Under the pieces are notes generated by a model, which did no database searches, was not told where the DNA came from, and saw only the letters and a list, made by a program, of their open reading frames with translations. Both the position numbers and the translations under genes were made by a program. Of a DNA stretch of 64,000 bases, positions 42,661-51,560 are shown piece by piece. This DNA is from Desulforhopalus singaporensis. GTDB lineage: Bacteria > Desulfobacterota > Desulfobulbia > Desulfobulbales > Desulfocapsaceae. Every line of letters starts with the position of its first letter. Position 1 is the first letter of the stretch. The stretch is taken from positions 124,001 through 188,000 of the forward strand of contig NZ_FNJI01000004.1 in the NCBI RefSeq assembly GCF_900104445.1, given 5' to 3'.

Positions 42661-42928
42661 TTGCCCCTCCAGGTTCTTTTAACCATCAGGATTAATTATC
42701 AATTACCAAGGTTACACAGATGCGGATATCCGGCAACATAACGACATGATAGTCATAATCCCTGATTTATGAGAATTGCCTTGAAATAAGACTGAATAGC
42801 TTGTTAAATGAAATTGATATCCAAAAACGCTTTATCATCTGGTCATCATTTCCGACCAGCTGGCTTTCAATATTTCCACACTCCCTTAAGATACGTAATT
42901 TCCACATTATTCTCTTACAGGAGGTTCA

Positions 42929-43813
42929 ATGGGCGACGGGCAAGAAACCAGCAATTCCACCACCGGTAAAAACTACAGGCTTATTGCGGAGATCGATCCG
43001 CCCAAGGGTGTCGATCTGGAACCGTTTATCGATACGGCGTTACAGCTAAGGGGAAGGGTCGATACCACCCGGGTTACGGACAGTGAACATGCTATTATGC
43101 GCATGTCTCCGCTTGCTCCCTGTGTAAGCCTGATGGACAGGGGCTTTGAGCCGGAAATGACCATAACCGGCAGAGACCGCAACCGGATTTCCTTTCAGGC
43201 CGATCTGCTCTCTGCCGCTGCCCTTGGCATCAACCGGATCGTGATCAAAAAAGGCCATGATCCGGCCGAAGGAGACCAGCCGGTAGCCAGATCCAGCGGA
43301 GATCTCGATCTGGTGACCATGCTGAAGTGTGCAGCGGCCCTCAACAGCGGTAAAGATCTCGGGGGAGAAAGCCTGACCGGTACCCCGACATTTGATATCG
43401 ATGTGGCGATTGATCTTTCCGATGATGTCAACCTCAACCGGGAGAGGGCTGAATTTTTTCGGCAGATGGCGGGGTACGGAGTGAAATCGGTCACTCTCGG
43501 GCCGACCTATGATCTGAATATTATCGAGCCGTTCATCCCCTTTGCCGAGGAGACCGGGATTAAACTGAACACATCGGTCATGTTCCTCAAATCGGTGACC
43601 ATGATCCGCTACCTGAACAATCTCCCCGGAGTACCTTCAATCCCGCAGGAGTATCTGAAAAAAATGATGGATGCCCCGGTGAAAAAAGATGCGGGGATGG
43701 AGGTGGCTGCCGGCTTCATAAAGGAAGTAGCCCCTCTTTGCGACGGTGTAGTGCTGCTTGCTATCGGCTGGAGGGACAGATTGTCACAGTTCCTCGACCT
43801 GATAGGACGGTAA
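42929..43813 (+). CDS. Methylene-tetrahydrofolate reductase paralogue (MetF-like, altered active site)
   Basis: 294 residues after ACAGGAGGTTCA. It aligns along its length with the second MetF at 51560: YRLIAEIDPPKGVD retains the N-terminal Glu, and RVTDSEHAIMRMSPLA and GRDRNRISFQADLLSAAALG follow. Where MetF2 has LCLSGDH, with the Asp that acts on the folate (Asp120 in E. coli MetF), this protein has VIKKGHD, so Asp aligns with His. It heads the operon, three bases before a PAS histidine kinase. It may be a specialised reductase, a structural partner or a folate-sensing paralogue; which is unknown. Confidence 0.85.
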   Translation: MGDGQETSNSTTGKNYRLIAEIDPPKGVDLEPFIDTALQLRGRVDTTRVTDSEHAIMRMSPLAPCVSLMDRGFEPEMTITGRDRNRISFQADLLSAAALGINRIVIKKGHDPAEGDQPVARSSGDLDLVTMLKCAAALNSGKDLGGESLTGTPTFDIDVAIDLSDDVNLNRERAEFFRQMAGYGVKSVTLGPTYDLNIIEPFIPFAEETGIKLNTSVMFLKSVTMIRYLNNLPGVPSIPQEYLKKMMDAPVKKDAGMEVAAGFIKEVAPLCDGVVLLAIGWRDRLSQFLDLIGR

Positions 43814-43816
43814 CCT

Positions 43817-45343
43817 ATGGCGAGCAGTACGGTTCTCTCAACAGCGAACAAAGATCCCGCTTCCCTTATCGGTGACCTCGGCCCATATCATTATCTGCAC
43901 ACGATTCTGGAAGAGACGCCAAACGGAGTGCTGGTCGTCGGGACCGATCACAACGTGATTCACGCAAATCCGGCGGCAAGCAGGTTTATGGGCGTTGACT
44001 ATGGAGACCTCGCCGGACTCCGCCTTGAAGATGTGCTTGGTCTGCGCAACGGAGATCTTTTTCTCCTTATCAAGGATAAATTCAAAAAAAATTCCGGCTC
44101 CAAGACGTGGAAGATACGTCATGAGATCGCGTCCACCTGCGACGACGAACGGTGTGTTCTGTCGGTGGTTGTTGTAGCTCCTGTAACCCAGCTCGACTAC
44201 TATCTGGTCTACCTTATCGACGTAACGCAGCAGAAAAAGCTCGAGGAACAGCTGCGGCGCAGGAATGCGTTCTTCCAGAACCTCATTGACAGTTCCGTCG
44301 ACGGCATCATCGCTTCAGACATGAAGGGCAATATCATACTCTTTAACCAGGAAGCGATGGCGCTTATGGGCTATACCGAGGAGGAGACAAAGAATCTTCA
44401 TGTCACCGATCTCTATAGTGAAGGCGTTGCCTATGAGCTGATCAAGCGGATGCGTTCGGATCTTTTTGGCGGAAAGGGCAAACTGTTGCGGCACGAAGTG
44501 AGGGTGAAGCACAGGGACGGCAGCGACATCCCGGTCAGTTTTTCCGGCGGCATTATTTACGACCGGGACCAGGAGATAGCCACTTTCGGCCTGTTTACCG
44601 ATCTGCGGGCCATGCAGCAGATCGAAGAGGATCTGGAACAGACCCACCAGGCCCTCAAGCATTCCGAGCAGCTTGCAGGACTCGGCAGGCTTGCCGCCGG
44701 TGTCGCCCACGAGATAAACAATCCGATGTCCGGGATAATGCTCTACGCCAATTTTATAGCGGAGGAGCTGGCCGAGGATCATCCATCCCGCGCCGATCTG
44801 GAGACGATTATCCATGAGGCGGAAAGGTGCAAGGTCATAGTCGGAGACCTGCTTGAGTTTTCGCACCAGACCACCTATGAGATGGAGCCGACCGACCTCA
44901 ATGAGGTGGTCCGCAAAACCATCACCATCCTGCAGCATCAGCCTCTTTTTCAGGAAGTTACCTTTGCCCAGGAGCTCAGCGAAGAGCTGCATCCCATTGC
45001 CGGCAATTACATCAGGTTGAACCAGGTGATAATGAATATCGTGGTCAACGGCGCCCAGGCGATGAGAGGCAAGGGACAACTGAAGATTATCAGCAGGGCC
45101 AGGGCGAACCAGACTGTCAATGAGCTGGTCATTGAGGACACCGGGCCGGGGATCGAACCGGAAAATCTGGAAAAAATCTTTGATCCCTTCTTCACCACCA
45201 AGACTCCCGGGGAAGGGACCGGTCTCGGGCTGTCGGTGTCGTACGCCATCGTCAGGGAGCACCACGGGTCAATAAGGGTGACGTCCGAGCCCGGGAAAGG
45301 TTGTAGTTTTAGTCTTAAATTTCCAGTTATTACGGAATCTTAA
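43817..45343 (+). CDS. Soluble PAS-PAS sensor histidine kinase
   Basis: 508 residues, no membrane span, so a cytoplasmic sensor. PAS domains occupy about 25-135 and 150-265; a short coiled coil leads to HisKA with His298 in VAHEINNPMSG, then a HATPase with N-box NIVVNGAQAM, DTGPGI and TGLGLSVSYAI. The first PAS includes a Cys-x3-Cys-like stretch (STCDDERCV) that could report redox state. It is inserted between the metF-like gene and hdrC with almost no spacing, so it is co-expressed with the methylene-THF reductase complex. Candidate partners are the receivers at 52549 and 53035. Confidence 0.9.
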   Translation: MASSTVLSTANKDPASLIGDLGPYHYLHTILEETPNGVLVVGTDHNVIHANPAASRFMGVDYGDLAGLRLEDVLGLRNGDLFLLIKDKFKKNSGSKTWKIRHEIASTCDDERCVLSVVVVAPVTQLDYYLVYLIDVTQQKKLEEQLRRRNAFFQNLIDSSVDGIIASDMKGNIILFNQEAMALMGYTEEETKNLHVTDLYSEGVAYELIKRMRSDLFGGKGKLLRHEVRVKHRDGSDIPVSFSGGIIYDRDQEIATFGLFTDLRAMQQIEEDLEQTHQALKHSEQLAGLGRLAAGVAHEINNPMSGIMLYANFIAEELAEDHPSRADLETIIHEAERCKVIVGDLLEFSHQTTYEMEPTDLNEVVRKTITILQHQPLFQEVTFAQELSEELHPIAGNYIRLNQVIMNIVVNGAQAMRGKGQLKIISRARANQTVNELVIEDTGPGIEPENLEKIFDPFFTTKTPGEGTGLGLSVSYAIVREHHGSIRVTSEPGKGCSFSLKFPVITES

Positions 45344-45357
45344 AACAGGGGAGTCCC

Positions 45358-45921
45358 ATGGCTGACACAAATATTTCTCCGGATGAAAGAAACGTAAAAC
45401 TGCTGGCGAAACTTCAGGAGCGCGGGATAGACGTGGGGGCGTGCTACCAGTGCGGCCGCTGTTCTGCCGGGTGTCCGATAGGCGATCACTTCGACCTCTC
45501 GGTCATGGAGGTGGTGAGGCTTGCCGCATACGGCCAGGAGGAGCGGTTGGTAAAAAGCCATGCCATCTGGCTCTGCGCCGCGTGTGAAACCTGCGCCACC
45601 AGATGTCCCAACGATATCGAGATAGCGGCCCTCATGGATGTTCTGCGGGAGCTGGCGCTCAGAAAAGAAATAGCGCCGGCGGAGCCGAGAGTCCCCCTTT
45701 TCCACCACTCTTTTCTCGGGTCGATAAGACGCTGGGGCCGGGTATATGAAATCGGCATGATCGGCTCTTACAAGATGAAGTCGGGGGACCTGACGGGTGA
45801 TATGCGACTGGGGCTGAAAATGTTCATGAAGAAGAAGCTGAAACTCAGACCCCATGCCATTGCCGACAAGACGCAGATCAGGGAAATTTTTTCCGGCAAG
45901 GGAAAGGAGTATGACCGATGA
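45358..45921 (+). CDS. hdrC: Heterodisulfide reductase subunit C-like iron-sulfur protein
   Basis: 187 residues. Two [4Fe-4S] motifs: Cys29, 32, 35, 39 (CYQCGRCSAGCP) and Cys73, 76, 79, 83 (CAACETCATRCP). HdrC carries electrons between HdrA and HdrB. It overlaps hdrB by four bases. In this non-methanogen operon HdrC/B would not reduce CoM-S-S-CoB but act as an electron path to a bacterial partner. Confidence 0.92.
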   Translation: MADTNISPDERNVKLLAKLQERGIDVGACYQCGRCSAGCPIGDHFDLSVMEVVRLAAYGQEERLVKSHAIWLCAACETCATRCPNDIEIAALMDVLRELALRKEIAPAEPRVPLFHHSFLGSIRRWGRVYEIGMIGSYKMKSGDLTGDMRLGLKMFMKKKLKLRPHAIADKTQIREIFSGKGKEYDR

Positions 45922-46775
45922 AACTTTCTTATTATCCAGGCTGTTCCCTCCATGGCACGGCACTCGATTACGATCAGTCGGTCCAAAGGGTCTGCAGGCA
46001 AGTAGGGGTTGAACTGGTTGAAATTCCAGACTGGAACTGTTGCGGTGCATCGTCGGCCCATATGACTGATCATGAGATCGGGATGCGGTTGCCCATGCGT
46101 AATCTGGTCATTGCCCAGGAGCTTGGAAACGATATTCTCGTTCCCTGTGCCGCCTGTTTTCAACGGCTGAAAGCCGCCGATATCGAGCTCCGGAGAAGAC
46201 CCGAGTACTGGGATGTAAAAAGCTATTCTCCGGAAATGAAAATTATCCACATCGCGACTTTTCTGGCGCAAGAACAGATACTGGGTAGGATTGGCGCTTC
46301 CACAAAAAGAGCGCTGGGCGGATTGCCGGTGGCTTGCTACTACGGCTGCCTGTCCCTGCGTAACCCGAAAATTACCGGGGCCGAAAAGTGGGAGATGCCG
46401 GAAAACCTTGAAAAGGTGAGTGCCGCCCTCGGGGCCCGGCCCGTCAGGTGGTCGCACCGGACGGAGTGCTGTTCGGGAAGTCTCACCATGGCCCGGCCGG
46501 ACATTGCCGAAAAACTCGTTGGTGATATCGTCGCAGCCGCAAGGCGGGGAGGGGCGTCGGCAATGGTCACCGACTGTCCGATGTGCCAGGCAAACGTCGA
46601 GAGCAGGCAGGATCCGGCCGGGGAAGAAGAGGCGATCCCGGTCTTTTATATCACCGAGCTGATCGAGGCTGCGTTCAACGGCGATTATTCCCGCAGGCAG
46701 CAGGGGCAGCATCTTGTTACGGCATCGGTTCTTGCGGATCTGTTTGCGGGCGACTCCCTTCACAAGGAGGATTGA
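45918..46775 (+). CDS. hdrB: Heterodisulfide reductase subunit B-like protein
   Basis: 285 residues with two complete CCG domains. The first has Cys9, Cys41-Cys42 (NCCGASS), Cys77 and Cys80; the second Cys144, Cys184-Cys185 (ECCSGS), Cys220 and Cys223. In methanogens these hold two non-cubane [4Fe-4S] clusters that cleave a disulfide; conservation of all ligands here suggests the clusters are kept. The acceptor in this operon is likely not heterodisulfide and is undetermined. Confidence 0.92.
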   Translation: MKLSYYPGCSLHGTALDYDQSVQRVCRQVGVELVEIPDWNCCGASSAHMTDHEIGMRLPMRNLVIAQELGNDILVPCAACFQRLKAADIELRRRPEYWDVKSYSPEMKIIHIATFLAQEQILGRIGASTKRALGGLPVACYYGCLSLRNPKITGAEKWEMPENLEKVSAALGARPVRWSHRTECCSGSLTMARPDIAEKLVGDIVAAARRGGASAMVTDCPMCQANVESRQDPAGEEEAIPVFYITELIEAAFNGDYSRRQQGQHLVTASVLADLFAGDSLHKED

Positions 46776-46777
46776 CC

Positions 46778-49700
46778 ATGAAAGGAGACCGAGAACAATT
46801 TTCTGAAAACAGAGTGACTCCCACAGGCGCCGTTCTGGTTATCGGCGGTGGAATCAGCGGGATGCAGTCGTCGCTTGACCTGGCCAACGCCGGGATGAAG
46901 GTTTATCTCGTCGAGAGTTCACCGGCGATCGGCGGCAAGATGGCCCAGTTGGACAAGACCTTTCCTACCAACGACTGTTCGATGTGTATTGTCTCTCCAA
47001 AGCTCGTCGAAGTCGGACGTCATCGTAATATTGAATTGTTGACCCATAGCGAGGTCGTTGCGCTGACAGGCGACGCCGGTGACTTCAAGGCGACCATCGT
47101 TCGTCATGCCCGCTATGTCGACATAGACACCTGCACCGGCTGCGGACTCTGTGAGATGGTTTGTCCGGTTACCCATCTCTCCTATTTCCACCCGCCGGCG
47201 GAAGAGGGACAAAAGAAAAAAAAGCTTCGTCCACAGGAAAAAAGGGTAATTGCCGGCCGCTCAGCTCCTCAACCCACCTCGCTTTTCAAGTGGAAGTTCA
47301 GCGTTGACGAACAAGCGTGCGGCAAGTGCGGCGGCTGCTACAAAGCCTGTCTGCACGGGGCGGTGTCATGGCAAAAAAAAGAGACAGCGTCCATTGACCA
47401 GAACAGATGTACCGGCTGCGGGGCGTGTTACGTCGCGTGTCCGGCGGCCTTTGATGCCGTCAGGGTGGATGAGGCCCCGGGGCTTGACAAAAGCATCGGA
47501 GCAGCTGTCGGCGAGCGATCCCGGCTGCTTGCCAAACATTTTGCAGAAGAATCCCGGGGAAGCTGCATCAGGTGCGGGCTCTGCGCCATTGTCTGTGACA
47601 AGGTGATGGATATCTCCGCCCTGAAGCTGGTTGAAGAAGGAATCGAGGCCGGGGTCGACATCTGCCAGGTCTGCGGAGCATGCGTGTCGACGTGCCCGGT
47701 TGACTACCTGTCGATAGACAAGGTCACCAACAAAGATCCGCGTATTCTGGCAAACAGCTTCAACGAAGGACTCAATGGCAGAAAGCCGGTAAATATTCAC
47801 TATCCCCAGGCGGTTCCCCGGGTCCCGGTGATAGACAGCCGCAGTTGCGTTTGCCTCAACAGCGGCAGCTGCGGAACCTGTGCCACGGTCTGCGGGGTAG
47901 GCGCGATCCACTACGATCACGTCGAGACCAGCAGCGTGGTCGAGGTCGGGTCGGTGATATTTTCTCCGGGAATCGAGGTGTTTGATGCATCGGTCCGCGG
48001 TGAATTCGGCTACGGGCTCTACGCCAACGTGGTCACCTCCATAGAGTTCGAGCGGCTACTGTCGGCGTCCGGTCCCACGTCGGGGTGTGTCAAGCGTCCC
48101 GGTGACGGCAGCCATCCGAAGAAAATAGCCTGGATTCAGTGTGTTGGTTCCCGCGATCATAGCTGTAACCGGGATTACTGTTCTTCCGTCTGCTGCATGT
48201 ATGCGACCAAGGAAGCTTTTATCGCCAAGGAGCATGACGGAGCCATAGAGCCCACAATCTTTTATATCGATATGCGCTCGTTCGGTAAAAATTTCGACAC
48301 CTATGTCGATCGGGCCCGGGAACACGGCATCAGGTTTGTCAGGGCGATGGTGAGCAGGATATTTGAAGACCCGGTGACCGGAGACCTGGAACTGCGTTAC
48401 GTGGACCAGGGCGGCACAAGGCAGCGTGAAGTCTTCGATATGGTCGTGCTTTCCGTCGGCATCCAGGTGCCTGAAAAGGTAAAAGAGCTGGCGCATACCC
48501 TGGCCATCGACCTGGACAGCTATGGCTTCGTCAAAACCGACTGTTATCAGCCCCTGGCAACCAGCAGACCGGGAATATTCGTCAGCGGAGCGGTCAACGG
48601 GCCTAAGGATATCCCCGAAACGGTGTGTGAGGCAAGCGGGGCCGCGGAGGCGGCGTCCGCTTCACTGGCAAGGGCGCGCAACACTCTTGTTACCAGGCAG
48701 GAGCTGCCGCCGGAACGAGTGGTTGCCGAGGACGAGGAGCTGAGAATCGGGGTTTTTATCTGTCACTGCGGCACCAACATCGCCTCGGTTGTCGATGTGG
48801 AGGCGGTGGTTGAATATGCCAGAAGCCTGCCTGGGGTGGTATATGCCGAACATCCGCTCTATACCTGCTCCCAGGATTCCCAGGAGCGGATGAAAGAGAT
48901 TATCAGAGAACACCGGCTCAACCGGGTGGTGACTTCGGCATGTTCTCCTTCTACCCATGAACCGCTCTTTATGTCGACCCTGCAGCAGGCGGGGCTGAAT
49001 AAATATTTTTTTGATATGGCCAATATCAGGGATCAGTGCAGCTGGGTGCATCCCGATGATCCGAAAATGGCTACGGAAAAATCAAAACGGCTGACACGGA
49101 TGGCGGTAGCCAACGCTTCCGCGGCGGAGCCGCTCAAGGAGATGGAGTTCGATGTCGATTCGCGTCTGCTCGTCATCGGCGGCGGTGTCGCCGGAATGAC
49201 GGCCGCCATTGAGGCCGCCAGGCAGGGGTTCGGCGTCTATCTGGTAGAACGCGAGCCGCATCTGGGCGGGCAGTTGCGCCATCTGAGCAGAAGTGAGAAC
49301 GGCAGGGAATTTTCCGGGCTGCTGGCCGAGCTTGAACGGCGGATCGGCGAGGAACCCGCGATCAGGTTATTTCTCTCCAGCGAGGTGGTGGAGCAGAGCG
49401 GGTTCGTCGGCTCCTTTGAGACCGAGATCGGCTTGCCCACCGGGGCCACGAGAACGCTTAAGCACGGCGCAATTCTCATCGCCACCGGCGCAAGGGAGTA
49501 TCGGCCGCAAATATACTCACTGGGTGACCACGACTTGGTCATGACCCAGACCGAATTCGGCAGGGCCCTTGAGACCTCCAGAGCAGAAGATTGGCGCAGG
49601 CTGCAGGTGGTGATGGTGCAGTGCGCCGGCTCCAGGTGTGAACAACACCTGCCCTACTGTTCGAGGATCTGCTGCAACCAGGCTGTTCGTAACAGTCTGC

Positions 49701-50410
49701 GTCTTGTGGAGCTCTATCCGGAGGCGCGGGTGGACGTATTGTACCGGGATATGCGCTGTTACGGGCTTGGCGAGATTGACTACCGCAGGGCGCGGCTGGC
49801 CGGGGTGAACTTTATCCGGTTCGATCCTGAAAACGACAGTCCGGAGATAGAGGTGACGGAGAGCGGGATAGAGGTGCGGGTAACCGATCCCTCGATCAGG
49901 CTTCCGGTGAAGATCTGGCCCGACCTGCTGGTGCTGTCCACCGGCATGGTGCCCAGGGATACCGAGGAGCTCGCCTCGATGCTGCGGGTTCCCCGCAACG
50001 AAGCCGGGTTTTTCATCGAGGCCCACGCCAAGCTCAGGCCGGTGGATCTTTCAAGCGAGGGGCTGTTCATGGCCGGTACCGCCCACGGTCCCAAAAGCAG
50101 CAGCGAAACCATCGTCCAGGCCCAGGCGGCGGTAGCCCGGGCGGCAACGCTTCTTTCCCGCAGGAGCCTGAAGATGTCGGGGGTGGTGTCGGTCGTCGAC
50201 CCGGCCAACTGCGCGGTCTGTCTCACCTGTGTGAGGGCTTGTCCCTACGGGGTGCCGTTCATTAACGAGGACCACGCCGCCGAGATCAATCCGGCCCTGT
50301 GCCAGGGGTGCGGTATCTGCGTCGCTGAGTGTCCGGCAAAGACCATCCACCTGGGGCGTTATGACGACAGAAACCTTGAGGCCAAGATTGCAGCCTACAA
50401 TAACGGCTGA
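46778..50410 (+). CDS. hdrA: Large HdrA-type FAD/iron-sulfur protein with two HdrA-like modules
   Basis: 1210 residues from the ATG at 46778 (AAGGAGG upstream); open frame before this runs inside hdrB. Module 1: FAD site VLVIGGGISGM (19-29) followed by an unusual run of cluster motifs at about 119-129, 181-191, 211-221, 263-273, 296-306 and a Cys-rich stretch at 357-372. Module 2: VIGGGVAGM near residue 797 and its own CAGSRC...ICC segment. Two ferredoxin clusters close the chain (near 1145 and 1175). HdrA is the flavin-based electron-bifurcating centre; two FAD sites and seven or more cubanes point to a long internal electron path. Confidence 0.93.
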   Translation: MKGDREQFSENRVTPTGAVLVIGGGISGMQSSLDLANAGMKVYLVESSPAIGGKMAQLDKTFPTNDCSMCIVSPKLVEVGRHRNIELLTHSEVVALTGDAGDFKATIVRHARYVDIDTCTGCGLCEMVCPVTHLSYFHPPAEEGQKKKKLRPQEKRVIAGRSAPQPTSLFKWKFSVDEQACGKCGGCYKACLHGAVSWQKKETASIDQNRCTGCGACYVACPAAFDAVRVDEAPGLDKSIGAAVGERSRLLAKHFAEESRGSCIRCGLCAIVCDKVMDISALKLVEEGIEAGVDICQVCGACVSTCPVDYLSIDKVTNKDPRILANSFNEGLNGRKPVNIHYPQAVPRVPVIDSRSCVCLNSGSCGTCATVCGVGAIHYDHVETSSVVEVGSVIFSPGIEVFDASVRGEFGYGLYANVVTSIEFERLLSASGPTSGCVKRPGDGSHPKKIAWIQCVGSRDHSCNRDYCSSVCCMYATKEAFIAKEHDGAIEPTIFYIDMRSFGKNFDTYVDRAREHGIRFVRAMVSRIFEDPVTGDLELRYVDQGGTRQREVFDMVVLSVGIQVPEKVKELAHTLAIDLDSYGFVKTDCYQPLATSRPGIFVSGAVNGPKDIPETVCEASGAAEAASASLARARNTLVTRQELPPERVVAEDEELRIGVFICHCGTNIASVVDVEAVVEYARSLPGVVYAEHPLYTCSQDSQERMKEIIREHRLNRVVTSACSPSTHEPLFMSTLQQAGLNKYFFDMANIRDQCSWVHPDDPKMATEKSKRLTRMAVANASAAEPLKEMEFDVDSRLLVIGGGVAGMTAAIEAARQGFGVYLVEREPHLGGQLRHLSRSENGREFSGLLAELERRIGEEPAIRLFLSSEVVEQSGFVGSFETEIGLPTGATRTLKHGAILIATGAREYRPQIYSLGDHDLVMTQTEFGRALETSRAEDWRRLQVVMVQCAGSRCEQHLPYCSRICCNQAVRNSLRLVELYPEARVDVLYRDMRCYGLGEIDYRRARLAGVNFIRFDPENDSPEIEVTESGIEVRVTDPSIRLPVKIWPDLLVLSTGMVPRDTEELASMLRVPRNEAGFFIEAHAKLRPVDLSSEGLFMAGTAHGPKSSSETIVQAQAAVARAATLLSRRSLKMSGVVSVVDPANCAVCLTCVRACPYGVPFINEDHAAEINPALCQGCGICVAECPAKTIHLGRYDDRNLEAKIAAYNNG

Positions 50411-50442
50411 ACCGGAAGAAGAGGCAAACAATAGGAGGAAAA

Positions 50443-50898
50443 ATGACCGATTTCTCACCAAATGTGATGGTCTTTGCCTGTCGCCACTGAGCGTATTCCG
50501 CCGCGGACCTGGCAGGTTCGGAAAGAAGAGCATATCCGCCGGCGATATCGATCGTCATGTTGCCATGTACCGGCCGGATAGATGAGTCTCTGCTGTTGAA
50601 GGCTTTTGAAAACGGCGCCGACGGAGTGATGGTCATAGGATGCCTGGAAGGGGATTGTCACTATGTTTCGGGTAATATCCGGGCGCGTGCCCGGGTCAAG
50701 AGGGTTTACGGGATTCTTGACACCATCAGGATAGGGCCGGACCGGATCCGCATGTTTAACCTCAGTGCCGGGGAAGGATCCAAATTCGCGGAATACACCA
50801 ATGAGTTTGTGGAACAGATCCGAAAACTTGGGCCCAGCCCTATCAATGTGGTTCGAGCGAAACAGGGTTCAGCTGTAACCAGGGAGGAAGCGACATGA
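50443..50898 (+). CDS. mvhD: MvhD/FlpD-type [2Fe-2S] electron-transfer subunit with in-frame TGA, probable selenoprotein
   Basis: Read from the ATG at 50443 (AATAGGAGGAAAA upstream) the frame meets one TGA at 50488-50490 and then continues to 50898, giving 151 residues with Sec16. The TGA falls in VMVFACRH-U-AYSAADLAG, where the family has CxxC (as in CNWC). Cys42, Cys67 and Cys72 complete the family ligand set (LPCTGR, GCLEGDC). Without readthrough the 5' 15 codons, including the first Cys and the ribosome site, would be meaningless. Sec-containing MvhD homologues are known from methanogens and sulfate reducers. The subunit links HdrA to its electron donor. It overlaps metV by four bases. 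Confidence 0.9.
50496..50523 (+). promoter_or_regulatory. Candidate bacterial SECIS stem-loop
   Basis: Beginning 14 bases after the TGA, CGGACCT (50504-50510) pairs with AGGTTCG (50514-50520, one G-T wobble) around loop GGC; outer TTCC/GGAA bases (50496-50499, 50520-50523) could extend it. Position downstream of the TGA fits the loosely conserved bacterial SECIS element read by SelB. Confidence 0.55.
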
Positions 50899-51560
50899 TT
50901 ACCGGTACACCAAAACCGATTGATGAAATTCTGGAGATGATCGAGCCGTATGACAACATCATCGTCGCCGGCTGCCATGGGTGTGTCACCGTGTGCCGGG
51001 TGGGAGGGGAAAAGGAGGTTCAGGTGCTCTCGTCTACGCTGCGGCTTGCCAGGGAGGCCGCTGGCCGTCCCCTGACCATCAAGGAGGTGAGTCTTGAGAG
51101 ACAGTGCGACCCTGAATATGTGGAGCAGATGCGACCCTATGTGGGAGATTTTGACGCGGTGGTGTCCATAGCCTGTGGCGCCGGAATCCAGTTTCTGGCT
51201 GAAAAGTTCAGTGCAACTCCTCTGTTGCCAGGGATCAATACCGGATTTCTCGGGGTCACCGAGCGCCAGGGAGAGTGGAGTGAGAGGTGCCAGGGGTGCG
51301 GCGACTGCGTGCTGCACCTGACCGGAGGAATCTGCCCGGTCACCCGCTGCGCCAAGTCTCTTTTTCACGGTCCCTGCGGAGGGTCTGTCAACGGTATCTG
51401 TGAAGTGGGTAAGGACACCGCGTGCGGATGGCAGCTCATCATCGACCGTCTGAAAAAACTGGGCCAGATGGAGAACTATACCAAGCTCAAACCCTATAAG
51501 GGATGGGATTCATCAAGGGATGGCGGCCCTCGCCGAATTATTAGGGAGGACATGATCTGA
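50895..51560 (+). CDS. metV: MetV, iron-sulfur partner of methylene-THF reductase
   Basis: 221 residues; family known as MTHFR C-terminal domain proteins or MetV. The N-terminal part has GCHGCVTVCRVGG; the C-terminal half carries CQGCGDCVLHLTGGICPVT and HGPCGGSVNGICEV, Cys-rich segments that in acetogen MetV bind Fe-S and zinc. MetV and MetF form the catalytic unit of two-subunit methylene-THF reductases and take electrons without using NAD(P)H directly at MetF. The stop overlaps the metF start. Confidence 0.92.
   Translation: MITGTPKPIDEILEMIEPYDNIIVAGCHGCVTVCRVGGEKEVQVLSSTLRLAREAAGRPLTIKEVSLERQCDPEYVEQMRPYVGDFDAVVSIACGAGIQFLAEKFSATPLLPGINTGFLGVTERQGEWSERCQGCGDCVLHLTGGICPVTRCAKSLFHGPCGGSVNGICEVGKDTACGWQLIIDRLKKLGQMENYTKLKPYKGWDSSRDGGPRRIIREDMI

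Noticed and set aside
42929-43813. Pseudogene status of the first metF-like gene
   Set aside because: The frame is intact, well spaced in the operon and conserved along its length; only individual active-site residues differ.
46583-46777. Upstream extension of the hdrA reading frame
   Set aside because: It runs in another frame inside hdrB; the ATG at 46778 has a proper AAGGAGG site and begins just before the FAD motif.
50557-50898. mvhD as a short 113-residue protein starting after the TGA
   Set aside because: The frame upstream of the TGA has a strong ribosome site and encodes the family's first Cys motif, so the short version would lack essential ligands.
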